Shown here in pieces: positions 1 through 9,220 of a DNA stretch of 64,000 nucleotides. Numbering within the stretch: the first letter of the stretch is position 1; every line of letters begins with the position of its first letter. Under the pieces are notes generated by a model that was not told the origin of the DNA, did no database searches, and worked only from the letters and a program-made list of their open reading frames with translations. The stretch covers positions 25,761 through 89,760 of the forward strand of contig DGTD01000042.1 in assembly GCA_002396385.1 (NCBI GenBank). The letters run 5' to 3'. A program made the translations under genes and the position numbers. The DNA is from Bacteroidales bacterium UBA4345. Its GTDB lineage: Bacteria > Bacteroidota > Bacteroidia > Bacteroidales > Paludibacteraceae.

Positions 1-32
1 AAGGTGGTGCTCTACCACTGAGCTAATTCCGC
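1..32 (-). tRNA. tRNA, 5' part only, probably tRNA-Gly
   Basis: Read on the minus strand, the first 32 bases give an acceptor strand GCGGAAT, a D-arm GCTC...GAGC and the 5' half of an anticodon stem CCACC followed by TT. The window edge cuts the gene just before the anticodon, so the identity is inferred. The acceptor, D-arm and stem fit bacterial tRNA-Gly(GCC) best. Confidence 0.75.
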
Positions 33-154
33 ATTTTTAGGTATCTCATACCCGTTTACAAGTGCAAATTTAGAGGATTTTTTTTATTCTGCAAACTTCA
101 AAACCTTTTTTTTGATATTTGATTTCAGAATTAACTCAGATTGCCTATAAATAA

Positions 155-1660
155 CTACGAAATCTTCATCCTTTTACCTGTAGACAACACGTCTATTTTT
201 CTAAATTCGATGTGGTGGGGCATTTCAGCGCGCGAAAGTTTTGTCCGTACCCATCCCTTTAGCTCTTCTTCTGTTAACGAAACTCCATCCCGTAACTCCA
301 CAACAGCATTTAGTACAGATCCGAAATCTTCGTGGGGTACACCATACACTTTTGATGCAACCACATACGGATGTCTGTTGATAATCTGTTCAACGCTTTC
401 AGGAAAGACATTCTCGCCTCCACAGACTACCATGTTTTTGTCAATACCACAGTGAAAAAAATAACCTCGCTCATTTCTGTAAACAAGGTCTCCTGTACTT
501 TGCCATCGGTTTTGCTGTCCGATCATTGCCCATTTAGAACGTACCCAGAGTGTACCCACTCCATTCTCCCGCAATTCACGCACATCACATTCCACTCCAT
601 GAATGGGTTTGCCAAGGGTAGACTCAGCATTTGCATCCAAATCGGCCGGAGTAGTCAACATAAAGAAACCCGCTTCCGATGTTCCATAAAGGTTGTACAT
701 TACCGGTCCAAGATGCCTATGTGTCTCGTCCACCAATTTTTTTTCAAGTCTGTCACCACCGCTAATGATGCATTTAACTGTTTTCATTCGTTTACTGGCA
801 TTGTCTGACTGCCACATACGGGATAACATAGTGGGAACTATTGGTAGTACTTCCACTTGTTCACGAGCTATTGTTTCTAAAGCCTCATCGGTATGGAAAT
901 GGCGTGACATGCAGATTTTCTTACCCATAGCCAGGGCGATAATCAACACACCCAAACCAAAACCATGATAAAACGGTAATGCCACGAATACACTGGCATA
1001 ATTCTGAATTTTAATGTCTTTCAGGAGAGCAAAGAAAGGTGGTAAAAATTGGAAGAGACCGGTTTTTCGCGACGCTTCGTTATAATTACCGCTTGAACCG
1101 CCTGTCAGTACGGCTATTTGTCCACCACGCACAACACGGGGTAAACGAATTAAGTCTGTTTTTAGAGTATCCATCTGCTTTTGCAGTGTTTCGGTAGTGA
1201 CACCCTTACAGGGAAGTTGCGTAGGCAGACATTTTTCCCGCAGTTCCTCATCATAAAAGATATAGTCCATCTTTCTTTGACGTAACAACGCATCCATTTT
1301 TTCAGACATGATATCTGTATTCAGCAGACGGATATGTACACCCAAACGCGACAACGCCACTAACAACAACGCCGATACCGTATGGTTCCGGCACAAAACC
1401 CCCACTCGCATTCCCTTGCTAATGCAGTGTTCACTACGCAACACTCTGGTTAAACAAACAGCCATCGCATACAGCTTACCATAGGTAATCTGTTTTCCTT
1501 CAGAAACGAAAGCGACCTCATTCGCATAGTAATAACTACTAAAACGCAGAATGGACATTAGCGTTAATCCTTCTTTTACAAAACTATACATCAATTTGAC
1601 GAAACCAACAGGTGTAACGAAGTGCAATTTAAACAAGGCACCGACTAATGTGAAATTCAT
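155..1660 (-). CDS. AMP-binding acyl-CoA synthetase / acyl ligase family protein
   Basis: A 501-residue member of the adenylate-forming (ANL) superfamily, which activates a carboxylic acid as acyl-AMP and usually transfers it to CoA or a carrier protein. Visible core motifs are the P-loop TGGSSGNYNEASRK near residue 190, YGTSEAG near 325, STGD near 385, GGENVFPESVEQII near 415 and a C-terminal STGKRMK whose Lys (about 496) matches the catalytic lysine. It starts 3 bp after the upstream SDR gene, so the two are almost certainly co-transcribed and may act on the same acyl substrate. The substrate cannot be told from the sequence; the length is normal for the family. Confidence 0.85.
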   Translation of the reverse strand: MNFTLVGALFKLHFVTPVGFVKLMYSFVKEGLTLMSILRFSSYYYANEVAFVSEGKQITYGKLYAMAVCLTRVLRSEHCISKGMRVGVLCRNHTVSALLLVALSRLGVHIRLLNTDIMSEKMDALLRQRKMDYIFYDEELREKCLPTQLPCKGVTTETLQKQMDTLKTDLIRLPRVVRGGQIAVLTGGSSGNYNEASRKTGLFQFLPPFFALLKDIKIQNYASVFVALPFYHGFGLGVLIIALAMGKKICMSRHFHTDEALETIAREQVEVLPIVPTMLSRMWQSDNASKRMKTVKCIISGGDRLEKKLVDETHRHLGPVMYNLYGTSEAGFFMLTTPADLDANAESTLGKPIHGVECDVRELRENGVGTLWVRSKWAMIGQQNRWQSTGDLVYRNERGYFFHCGIDKNMVVCGGENVFPESVEQIINRHPYVVASKVYGVPHEDFGSVLNAVVELRDGVSLTEEELKGWVRTKLSRAEMPHHIEFRKIDVLSTGKRMKIS

Positions 1661-1663
1661 AGG

Positions 1664-2485
1664 TTAGAAGAATTTTCGGAAGATAAAACGGATAATTGGA
1701 GAGAGTAGAGTGGCTATAGGTGTAGAAATACGGGCCCACCATGGCATATAGGAATGGCGGTTATTGAGCGATAAATAGATTAATATATCTGCCGCCTCTT
1801 TAGCCGAAAATGCAGGCATTTTCCTATAGGTTTCGTTCACATTAGACATTTCCGTGTGAACCAGCGGCATATAGGCTACTTTAACCTTTACTCCAAAACT
1901 AGAGTATTCCACATCAGCTGTTCTGCACCAGACATTTGCGGCTTCTTTTGACGCATGGTAGGCAGCCCAACCGGGAGCCGATGGATATAGGGTACTTATT
2001 GACGATGTATAAACAATTTTTCCTTTGGCTGACTTTATATTGCTTTGTAGTGCTAATGACATGGCCACCAAGGCTCTAAAGTTCAAATCCATCGTTCTGT
2101 CGAAATCATGTATTCGGTCAAGTGTGTTTATGAGCTTGCGATGAATAGACTTACCAGCGTTTACAAACAAGTAGTCTATATATGGTAATTGGTTGTGCAA
2201 GTCATTACACAACCGAACTAAAGCCTCTCTGTCGCGCAAGTCTATAACCCGGTATTCGGCTTTACAACCATTTTGAAGTGCCTTTTCACACAACTGTTTT
2301 AACTCTGGTTCCGATCTTGCCAACAAAAACAGATTAGCCTTTGCAGCAATTAATGTTTCAGACAGTTCAAAACCAATACCCTTTGAAGCTCCCGTTATAA
2401 CAACCCACTTATCTTTAAAGTTTTCCTGCAGATTCGAAACCGGCGTTCTATGCGTTGGATATATAATTCGCTTTATAAAGTCCAT
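1664..2485 (-). CDS. short-chain dehydrogenase/reductase (SDR) family oxidoreductase
   Basis: A 273-residue classical SDR, a Rossmann-fold NAD(P)-dependent oxidoreductase. The cofactor motif TGASKGIG is at 31-38, the NAG motif at 109-111, and the catalytic Ser161/162, Tyr176 and Lys180 are in SSIS...YHASK. The last 25 residues are hydrophobic (LLSPIIRFIFRKFF), which suggests membrane association, as seen in SDRs of lipid metabolism. It is first in a two-gene operon with the acyl ligase, which fits reduction and activation of a fatty-acyl or similar substrate; that role is inference. Confidence 0.85.
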   Translation of the reverse strand: MDFIKRIIYPTHRTPVSNLQENFKDKWVVITGASKGIGFELSETLIAAKANLFLLARSEPELKQLCEKALQNGCKAEYRVIDLRDREALVRLCNDLHNQLPYIDYLFVNAGKSIHRKLINTLDRIHDFDRTMDLNFRALVAMSLALQSNIKSAKGKIVYTSSISTLYPSAPGWAAYHASKEAANVWCRTADVEYSSFGVKVKVAYMPLVHTEMSNVNETYRKMPAFSAKEAADILIYLSLNNRHSYMPWWARISTPIATLLSPIIRFIFRKFF

Positions 2486-2947
2486 TAATTGTTTTTTTGA
2501 CTCTAAAGTAAATAAATTTTTAAAAAGCCGGACTACTTATCCACATTGTGAACAAATCTGTGTTAATAGTGTTGATAAGTGTTGAGAAATAACTGAAAAA
2601 TAAATTTTCATTTTTCGGAGATTTTTTCAATCAATTTCAGCAATGAACATTCCTAATTTTTCAACCGTTTTTTTCAAAATTTTAATCAACCGTTTTTAAC
2701 CAGCTTTTCAGCTTATTCACCTTCCTTTTCGTAAAAATCCTTATATTTGTAAACAAAGTTGATAACTCATACTTTATTATTGAAATACAATACTTTACTT
2801 TATTAATAAATTGTTGATAAACTGTGTGTCGACATTTTATAACTGCTATGCAAAAAAAAAATGATTTTTTTACGAACACTATCAACAGCTTATTATCATC
2901 ATCATTAGATTAATTCATTTAAGAAATAAACAACTAATAATATAAAA
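2486..2947. other. AT-rich divergent intergenic region, candidate chromosomal replication origin (oriC)
   Basis: This 462-bp gap separates leftward from rightward genes and holds no credible gene. It has one perfect DnaA box TTATCCACA at 2537-2545 and one-mismatch boxes TGTTGATAA (reverse TTATCAACA) at 2570-2578 and 2812-2820. Weaker matches are AGTTGATAA at 2759-2767 and TTATTCACC at 2713-2721. The segment 2590-2940 is strongly AT-rich with A and T runs, as expected of an unwinding element. dnaA itself is not in the window. The parS cluster 6.5 kb away supports the call, but the region could also be a DnaA-titrating or promoter region. Confidence 0.5.
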
Positions 2948-3904
2948 ATGGCTAACATTGACTTTGTGAAAGAAATTGAACGGCTGAAAAAGGAGAAGAA
3001 CGCCGTTATTATGGCCCATTACTATCAGACGGGCGATATTCAAGATATTGCTGACTATATTGGAGACAGTTTGGCTTTGGCCCAGCAGTCACGTAAAACC
3101 AATGCTGATATTATTGTTCTTTGTGGTGTTCACTTTATGGGAGAAACAGCCAAGATTCTCTGTCCCGACAAGAAGGTGTTGGTTCCAGATGCTACCGCTG
3201 GTTGTTCGTTGGCTGACAGTTGTCCGGCCGATGAATTCGAAAAATTCATTAAAGCACATCCTGGTCACAAGGTTATCAGTTATGTGAATACTACTGCCGA
3301 GGTAAAGGCTTTGACCGATGTTGTGGTTACTTCTTCGAACGCCAAGCAGATTGTTGAAAGTTTCCCTGCAGACGAAAAGATTATCTTTGGTCCTGACCAT
3401 AATTTGGGTAACTATATCAATAGCCTTACTGGCCGTAATATGGTTCTTTGGAATGGTGCCTGCCATGTGCATGAGAAGTTCTCGGTTGAGGGCATCATTT
3501 CACTTAAACGCAAATATCCCAATGCTAAGGTGCTTGCACATCCCGAGTGCCCGGCTGTTGTGGTTGCGCTTGCCGACAAGGTTGGTTCTACCGCTGCTTT
3601 GTTGAAGTACAGCCTTTCAAGTGACGATAAAGAGTTTATTGTGGCTACTGAAAGCGGTATTATTCACGAGATGCAGAAGAAGGCTCCTGAAAAAGTGTTT
3701 ATTCCAGCACCTCCTGAGGTTTCGGAAGGTAAAGTTGGCTGTGGTTGTAACGACTGTAACTTTATGAAACAGAACACCATTGAAAAGGTATACCTTGCTT
3801 TGCGTGACGAAAAACCTGAAATTATTATCGATAATGAATTGAGCGCGAAGGCTGTAAAGTCTATTGACCGTATGCTCGAAATATCTGAAAAGCTTGGTTT
3901 ATAA
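2948..3904 (+). CDS. nadA: quinolinate synthase NadA
   Basis: A 318-residue quinolinate synthase, which condenses iminoaspartate with dihydroxyacetone phosphate to quinolinate in de novo NAD synthesis. The substrate-binding N-terminus MAHYYQ (residues 22-27) is present. The three [4Fe-4S] ligands are likely Cys86 (AGCSLAD), Cys201 (HPEC) and one of Cys265/267/270 in GCGCNDC. The length suits the short NadA type. The stop overlaps the ATG of the next gene (TAATG), implying translational coupling. nadB and nadC are not nearby. Confidence 0.95.
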   Translation: MANIDFVKEIERLKKEKNAVIMAHYYQTGDIQDIADYIGDSLALAQQSRKTNADIIVLCGVHFMGETAKILCPDKKVLVPDATAGCSLADSCPADEFEKFIKAHPGHKVISYVNTTAEVKALTDVVVTSSNAKQIVESFPADEKIIFGPDHNLGNYINSLTGRNMVLWNGACHVHEKFSVEGIISLKRKYPNAKVLAHPECPAVVVALADKVGSTAALLKYSLSSDDKEFIVATESGIIHEMQKKAPEKVFIPAPPEVSEGKVGCGCNDCNFMKQNTIEKVYLALRDEKPEIIIDNELSAKAVKSIDRMLEISEKLGL

Positions 3905-4263
3905 TGACATCCGACGATTTTGAACACCAGCAACTGACTGTTGATAAACTACAACAGTTGGTTGACAACTGGATAAAAACGTACGGTGTGCGTTATTTTA
4001 ACGAGCTTACCAATATGTGTTGTCTGACTGAAGAAGTGGGCGAACTTGCCCGCGTTATTGCCCGTAAATATGGTGAACAATCTTCTAAAGACACTGATTT
4101 ACAGTTTAAGTTAGAAGACGAATTGGCCGATGTTCTCTGGGTGTTGGTTTGTTTGGCTAACCAAACTGGTGTTAACCTTACCGAGGCTTTTCATAAAAAC
4201 CTCGAAAAGAAGACCCAGCGCGATAGCGGGCGACACATAAATAACTGCAAACTAAAACGGTAG
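3904..4263 (+). CDS. MazG-like nucleotide pyrophosphohydrolase
   Basis: A 119-residue all-alpha NTP pyrophosphatase of the MazG/dUTPase-2 superfamily. The Mg-binding signature is clear: EEVGELARVIARK near residues 42-54 followed by EDELADVLWVLVCLAN near 75-90 (ExxE...ExxD). It resembles the single-domain MazG-like proteins thought to remove non-canonical nucleoside triphosphates. The start overlaps the nadA stop and deoC follows 42 bp later, so this is the middle gene of a nadA-mazG-deoC operon. The natural substrate is unknown. Confidence 0.85.
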   Translation: MTSDDFEHQQLTVDKLQQLVDNWIKTYGVRYFNELTNMCCLTEEVGELARVIARKYGEQSSKDTDLQFKLEDELADVLWVLVCLANQTGVNLTEAFHKNLEKKTQRDSGRHINNCKLKR

Positions 4264-4305
4264 ACAGTTTGTCTATTGAAACATATTATACAATTATTAC
4301 AATTT

Positions 4306-5184
4306 ATGGACAGATTATCGGCTGTATTACAGAAATACGATTACTCTCTAAAGCTAGAAGATATCACTAAACGTGTTGAAAATATAATCGACAAACACTT
4401 GGCTGAGAATATGCAGAAGTCAGTTTTTGCACAACTTATAGGTTTTGTTGACCTTACTTCGCTTAAAACCGAAGACACTGACGATTCAATTTCTGCATTG
4501 GTTGAAAAAGTGAACGCTTTCGACGATAAGTTCGAGATCATTCCACACCCTGCTGCAATATGTGTTTATCCGTCTTTTGTTGGTTTGGTTAAGAGTGCAC
4601 TGACTGAAGATATTGAAATAGCTGCTGTTGCAGGTGGTTTTCCACATTCCCAGACTATGATTGAGGTGAAGGTTGCCGAAACATCTCTTTGTATTGCCGA
4701 GGGTGCTACTGAGATTGATGTTGTTATTCCTGTTGGTAAGGTTCTTTCACGTCAATATGAGGATATTTTCGAAGAGTTAACCGAGATTAAGTCTGCCTGC
4801 CATGGTGCCCGTTTGAAGGTGATTCTTGAAACAAGTCTGCTACGTGATCCTGAACTCATTAAAGAGGCTGCTGTCGTGGCTATGGTTGCTGGTGCCGACT
4901 TTATTAAGACCTCGACGGGAAAGGATAGCCAATGTGCATCGCTAGAGGCTGTTTATACGATGTGTGAGGCCGTTGCGGAGTTTAATAAGCAAAACAGTAC
5001 CAAGGTTGGAATTAAGGTTGCTGGAGGCGTTTCTACGACGTCTGACGCCGTTAAGTATTATACTTTGGTAAAAGAGATGCTTGGTGAAGAGTGGCTAACT
5101 CCCGAACTTTTCAGAATTGGTGCAAGCCGGCTTGTTAATAACCTGTTGTCTTCTGTTTCAGGTACCGAAGTGAAGTATTTTTGA
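4306..5184 (+). CDS. deoC: deoxyribose-phosphate aldolase DeoC
   Basis: A class I aldolase that splits 2-deoxyribose 5-phosphate into glyceraldehyde 3-phosphate and acetaldehyde in deoxynucleoside catabolism. The Schiff-base Lys lies in DFIKTSTGK near residue 205, and a second active-site segment is GIKVAGGVST near 240. The ATG at 4306 gives 292 residues; an upstream TTG at 4276 in the same frame is possible but less likely. The N-terminal helical part, about 40 residues, is longer than in E. coli DeoC, as in other Bacteroidota. Third gene of the nadA operon, followed by a strong terminator. Confidence 0.93.
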   Translation: MDRLSAVLQKYDYSLKLEDITKRVENIIDKHLAENMQKSVFAQLIGFVDLTSLKTEDTDDSISALVEKVNAFDDKFEIIPHPAAICVYPSFVGLVKSALTEDIEIAAVAGGFPHSQTMIEVKVAETSLCIAEGATEIDVVIPVGKVLSRQYEDIFEELTEIKSACHGARLKVILETSLLRDPELIKEAAVVAMVAGADFIKTSTGKDSQCASLEAVYTMCEAVAEFNKQNSTKVGIKVAGGVSTTSDAVKYYTLVKEMLGEEWLTPELFRIGASRLVNNLLSSVSGTEVKYF

Positions 5185-5209
5185 ACAGGTTGTGAACAAC
5201 CTTTTTTAA

Positions 5210-5242
5210 AAAAAACGGACACTCTTTGGTGTCCGTTTTTCT
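5210..5242. terminator. bidirectional intrinsic terminator
   Basis: An 11-bp stem, AAAACGGACAC (5212-5222) with GTGTCCGTTTT (5229-5239), has a 6-base loop and flanking A and T tracts on either side. It sits between the convergent deoC and polyprenyl synthase genes and can serve both. Confidence 0.85.
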
Positions 5243-6220
5243 TTAGTATTTTCTTTGAATGGAGTAGTTTAAAAGATTTTCAAGTGCCTTTTTTGCCTCG
5301 TTGTCTTCAAAGTTTTCCAGTATTTTTTCAGCTTGTATTTTAAAGTCGATTATGCGTTTTTCGGCATACTCGATTCCTCCTTTACCTATAGCAAAATCTA
5401 CTACTTTCTTAACGTTCTCGTCTGAGAAATCTTTATTTTGGTAGATTTTTTTTATTTCATTCTGTTCGGTAGCGCTAGCGTGTGTGTACGCATATATTAG
5501 TGGCAGTGTGAATTTTCCTTCGTGAATATCGTTACCAACAGGTTTTCCTATTTTTGAAGATGTTGATATAAAATCAAATATATCGTCTCTTATCTGGAAG
5601 ATGATACCGTATTTTTCACCGAATTCGTCTAAAAGCTGCATTTTTTTGTTATCAGCCTTTACACTTAGTCCACCACAGCGCATACATGCTGCAAACAGTC
5701 TTGCTGTCTTTTTCCTTATTACCTCAATGTATCTGTTTTCATCTGTAGAAAGTGTCTGGGCGTTTTTTATTTGCATCAGTTCCCCTTCCGACAGTTCTTT
5801 TCCCAGGTTTGTTATTATCTTAATGATTTCTATATCGTTTGGTAGGGTTGCGATATTCAGAGCCTGTGAAAGCAGATAATCTCCGGTTAAAATTGAAATA
5901 CGGTTGTCAAAAATGGAGTGTACCGCCGCCTTTCCGCGTCTCATGTCGCTGTTATCAACAACATCGTCGTGAACAAGGCTGGCAGTGTGTAAAAGTTCGA
6001 GTGCAACGGCTGCGTGCAGGGTGCTTTGATTGATCGGGTTGCAAAGTTTGGCTGCCAATATGGTCATTGTTGGCCTGATTTGCTTGCCTTTCATGCCCTT
6101 TACATGTTGGTTTACAAGCTTTAAAATTTCATTGTCGCTTTCAAGAGCTTTGTCAAACTCTTGGTTAAACAACTCCATTTCTTTTTCTATGTTCTTCTTT
6201 ATGTCGTCGATGGATATCAT
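5243..6220 (-). CDS. polyprenyl diphosphate synthase (long-chain trans-isoprenyl transferase)
   Basis: A 325-residue all-trans prenyl transferase that extends farnesyl diphosphate with isopentenyl diphosphate, probably making the side chain of menaquinone. The first Asp-rich motif HDDVVDN has D85, D86 and D89; the second, RDDIFDF, has D212, D213 and D216. Residues just before the first motif are small (A80, S81), which predicts a long product. It faces deoC across a shared terminator and diverges from polA. IspB-like in similarity, but the exact chain length is not decided by sequence. Confidence 0.9.
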   Translation of the reverse strand: MISIDDIKKNIEKEMELFNQEFDKALESDNEILKLVNQHVKGMKGKQIRPTMTILAAKLCNPINQSTLHAAVALELLHTASLVHDDVVDNSDMRRGKAAVHSIFDNRISILTGDYLLSQALNIATLPNDIEIIKIITNLGKELSEGELMQIKNAQTLSTDENRYIEVIRKKTARLFAACMRCGGLSVKADNKKMQLLDEFGEKYGIIFQIRDDIFDFISTSSKIGKPVGNDIHEGKFTLPLIYAYTHASATEQNEIKKIYQNKDFSDENVKKVVDFAIGKGGIEYAEKRIIDFKIQAEKILENFEDNEAKKALENLLNYSIQRKY

Positions 6221-6329
6221 CTCTTTCTTCTTACTATCGCAAAATTAAGAAAATTTATTTATTTACTTGTTTTGTTTCTAGTTTAAACGGAAATCTCTAT
6301 CTAAAAACGTTTGTTATCCATCTTTATTT

Positions 6330-6337
6330 TACCTTTG
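6330..6337 (+). promoter_or_regulatory. candidate -7 promoter element for polA
   Basis: TACCTTTG matches the Bacteroidota -7 consensus TAnnTTTG, 46 bp before the polA ATG. A TTTG at 6310-6313 is 16 bp upstream, closer than the usual 19-21 bp, so the -33 element is doubtful. Confidence 0.4.
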
Positions 6338-6383
6338 TGGTAGGTTGCCTTTTTTATTTCGGCTTCCTCCTTAATTGCATTTT

Positions 6384-9179
6384 ATGGAAAGAAAATTATT
6401 TTTAATTGACGCTTATTCGCAGATTTATAGGCAGTATTTCGCTTTTATGAAGAATCCGCTAAAAAACTCGAAAGGTTTTAATACCTCGCCTGTTTTCGGA
6501 TTCTTCAGAACTATTGATGAGATTATAGAAACCGAGAAACCCACACATATTGCGGTTGCCTTTGATGGTAACGTGAGGCCTTTCCGCTTTAAAATTTTTG
6601 ACCAGTACAAGGCACAACGTGAGAAAACTCCAGAAGATATTGTAGCTGCTATCCCTGTCATAAAACAGATTCTAAAGGCTTATAATATCCCTATTGTAGA
6701 GGTTAACGAATCTCCTTACGATACTGAAGAACAGCATTATTCGTACGAGGCTGACGATATTATCGGTACTATGGCTAAACAAGCTGAAACACAAGGTTTT
6801 AAGGTTTTTATGTTGACGCCTGACAAAGATTATGCGCAGCTAGTTAGCGATAATATTTTTATGTACCGTCCTTTGCAAAAAGGTGGTTACGAGGTTTTAG
6901 GCATTAGCGAGGTTATGGAAAAATATTCCATTTCTTCCCCTAGGCAGATGATTGATTATTTGGCTTTGGTTGGTGACACTTCCGACAATATTCCTGGCTG
7001 TACGGGTGTTGGTCCTGTTTCGGCTGTTAAATTGTTGCAGCAATATGGTTCTATTGAAAATGTAATTGCATGTGCCGATGAATTAAAAGGCGCGCTGCAA
7101 ACCAAAGTTAAAAATTCTACCGATAATATTCGTTTGTCTTATACTTTGGCTGAAATTTGTTTGAATGTTCCGATTACGTTCGATGAAGTTAAATTTCAGA
7201 TTCAACCAGAAAACAAAAAAGAGTTGTTAAAGCTTTTCCAGGAGTACGAATTAAAAAAACTCATTGAAAAACATTTTCCGTCTAACTCAAAAAAATCGGT
7301 GGGTTATCAACCTTCTCTCTTTGATGTTTTGCCTGATGCTGAACAAGACTTAGATTTTCATTCAAATCTCAGCGACTTAACAACCACGCCTCATTCTTAC
7401 AAACTTATTGAAAATGAACACGAAATAGATGAATTGGTGTCTAAAATTTCTGCCACCGATTTTTTCTGTTTTGACACTGAAACTACCTCCATTAACACAT
7501 TTTCTGCCGATTTGGTCGGAATGTCGTTCTCTTGGACGGAAGGTGAGTCTTATTTTGTACTTTTACCTGAAGACAAAACCGAAGCGCAAAATATTGTCGA
7601 CAAATTCAAGAATGTTTTTTCAAATGAAAATATTTCTAAAATAGGTCAAAATATGAAGTTCGATATCATGATGCTTTCACATTATGGTGTTGATGTTAAA
7701 GGCCAGCTTTACGATACGATGATTGCACATTACTTGTTGCAACCCGAAGCAAAGCACAATATGGATATTTTAGCTGAACATTATCTCGGCTACAAGACTG
7801 TGACCTATGAAGAAATGGCTAAAGGTGATAATGGTAAGTTGAAACCGCTACGCCAGGTAGACAAATGTGTTTTGTCTGACTATGCTGCTGAAGATGCCGA
7901 CATTACCCTAAAGTTATGGCATAAGTTAAAACCTTTGCTTGAAAAGGAGCAGTTGTTTGACTTGTTTATAAATGTTGAAATGCCGCTTATGCGCGTACTT
8001 GTCCGTATGGAATTGGCAGGGGTGCGTGTCGATGTTCAAAAGTTGAGCGAGTTATCTGTTTCTATGAACAAAAAAATGCAACAGATTGAGCAGGAGATTT
8101 ATAAAGAGGCTGGTTACGAGTTCAACATCTCTTCACCGCGTCAGGTTGGTGAGTTGATTTACGATAAGTTGAAACTTGACGATAAACCTAAGAAAACTAA
8201 AACCGGTCAGTATTCTACTACTGAGGAAGTCTTGGTTTCATTTAAGGGAAAGAGTCCTGTTATTGATAAAATTCTCGATTATCGTGCCTATAAGAAACTT
8301 ATTTCTACCTACATCGACGCTTTGCCTAAAATGGTAAATTCCCAAACAGGTAATATTCACTGTTCTTATAATCAAACTGTCACTGCTACCGGTCGTTTGA
8401 GTTCTAGTGACCCGAATCTACAAAACATACCAGTACGCGATGAATTGGGTAGAGATATAAGAAAAACCTTCATTCCTGAGGATGGTTGCGTTTTTGTTTC
8501 GGCCGATTATTCGCAAATTGAGCTTCGTGTTTTGGCTCATCTTAGCCAAGATCCTTCATTGGTCGATGCCTTTAACAATCATTTGGATATTCATGCCGAT
8601 ACCGCATCAAAAATATATGGAGTTCCTTTGTCTGAGGTTACGAAAGATATGCGTAGAAAGGCAAAAACTGCCAATTTTGGTATCATTTATGGCATCTCTG
8701 CGTTTGGTTTGTCTCAACGTCTGTCTATTCCGCGCGATGAGGCTAAACAGTTAATTGATGGTTATTTCGAGCAATATCCGAAAGTTAAGGAGTTTATAGA
8801 TTCATCTATTCAGTTTACCCGTGAGAATGGATATGCCAAAACTATGTTGAACCGGAAGAGATATATACCTGAAATTACTTCTTCAAATGGTAATATTCGT
8901 GGTTTTGGAGAACGTAATGCGGTGAATGCGCCTATTCAGGGTACGGCTGCCGATATTATAAAAATAGCTATGATTAACATCATGCGTGAATTCGATAAAC
9001 TGAATATCCGTTCGAAAATGACGATGCAGGTTCACGACGAATTGAATTTCTCGGTTTATCCAGAAGAGTTGGAAACTGTAAAAAAGATTATTGTCGAACA
9101 AATGGAAGGTTCTATGCACTTGCTTGTTCCACTTGAAGTTGATTGTGGAGTAGGAGACGATTGGCTTATTGCCCATTAA
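6384..9179 (+). CDS. polA: DNA polymerase I
   Basis: A 931-residue family A polymerase for Okazaki-fragment processing and repair. The N-terminal third is the 5'-3' flap exonuclease (FLIDAYSQIYR at the start, VGDTSDNIPG near 195). The 3'-5' proofreading domain has an intact FDTET (near 362), NMKFD and YAAEDADIT. The polymerase domain has motif A VSADYSQIELR near 710, motif B RRKAKTANFGIIYG near 760 and motif C QVHDEL near 885. All three activities therefore look functional. The ATG at 6384 fits the family start better than the TTG at 6375. A hairpin terminator follows. Confidence 0.96.
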   Translation: MERKLFLIDAYSQIYRQYFAFMKNPLKNSKGFNTSPVFGFFRTIDEIIETEKPTHIAVAFDGNVRPFRFKIFDQYKAQREKTPEDIVAAIPVIKQILKAYNIPIVEVNESPYDTEEQHYSYEADDIIGTMAKQAETQGFKVFMLTPDKDYAQLVSDNIFMYRPLQKGGYEVLGISEVMEKYSISSPRQMIDYLALVGDTSDNIPGCTGVGPVSAVKLLQQYGSIENVIACADELKGALQTKVKNSTDNIRLSYTLAEICLNVPITFDEVKFQIQPENKKELLKLFQEYELKKLIEKHFPSNSKKSVGYQPSLFDVLPDAEQDLDFHSNLSDLTTTPHSYKLIENEHEIDELVSKISATDFFCFDTETTSINTFSADLVGMSFSWTEGESYFVLLPEDKTEAQNIVDKFKNVFSNENISKIGQNMKFDIMMLSHYGVDVKGQLYDTMIAHYLLQPEAKHNMDILAEHYLGYKTVTYEEMAKGDNGKLKPLRQVDKCVLSDYAAEDADITLKLWHKLKPLLEKEQLFDLFINVEMPLMRVLVRMELAGVRVDVQKLSELSVSMNKKMQQIEQEIYKEAGYEFNISSPRQVGELIYDKLKLDDKPKKTKTGQYSTTEEVLVSFKGKSPVIDKILDYRAYKKLISTYIDALPKMVNSQTGNIHCSYNQTVTATGRLSSSDPNLQNIPVRDELGRDIRKTFIPEDGCVFVSADYSQIELRVLAHLSQDPSLVDAFNNHLDIHADTASKIYGVPLSEVTKDMRRKAKTANFGIIYGISAFGLSQRLSIPRDEAKQLIDGYFEQYPKVKEFIDSSIQFTRENGYAKTMLNRKRYIPEITSSNGNIRGFGERNAVNAPIQGTAADIIKIAMINIMREFDKLNIRSKMTMQVHDELNFSVYPEELETVKKIIVEQMEGSMHLLVPLEVDCGVGDDWLIAH

Positions 9180-9181
9180 AT

Positions 9182-9214
9182 AAAAAAGGAGGTTTTCGAA
9201 ACCTCCTTTTTTTT
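9182..9214. terminator. bidirectional intrinsic terminator
   Basis: A 14-bp A/T-tailed stem (9182-9195 with 9199-9212) around the core AAGGAGG/CCTCCTT with a TCG loop and T run. It lies between the convergent polA and dusB genes. Confidence 0.85.
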
Positions 9215-9220
9215 ATATTT

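Noticed and set aside
2682..2885. A 67-residue frame in the candidate origin region
   Set aside because: Composition is that of AT-rich non-coding DNA and it overlaps DnaA-box matches; no ribosome site or homology pattern.
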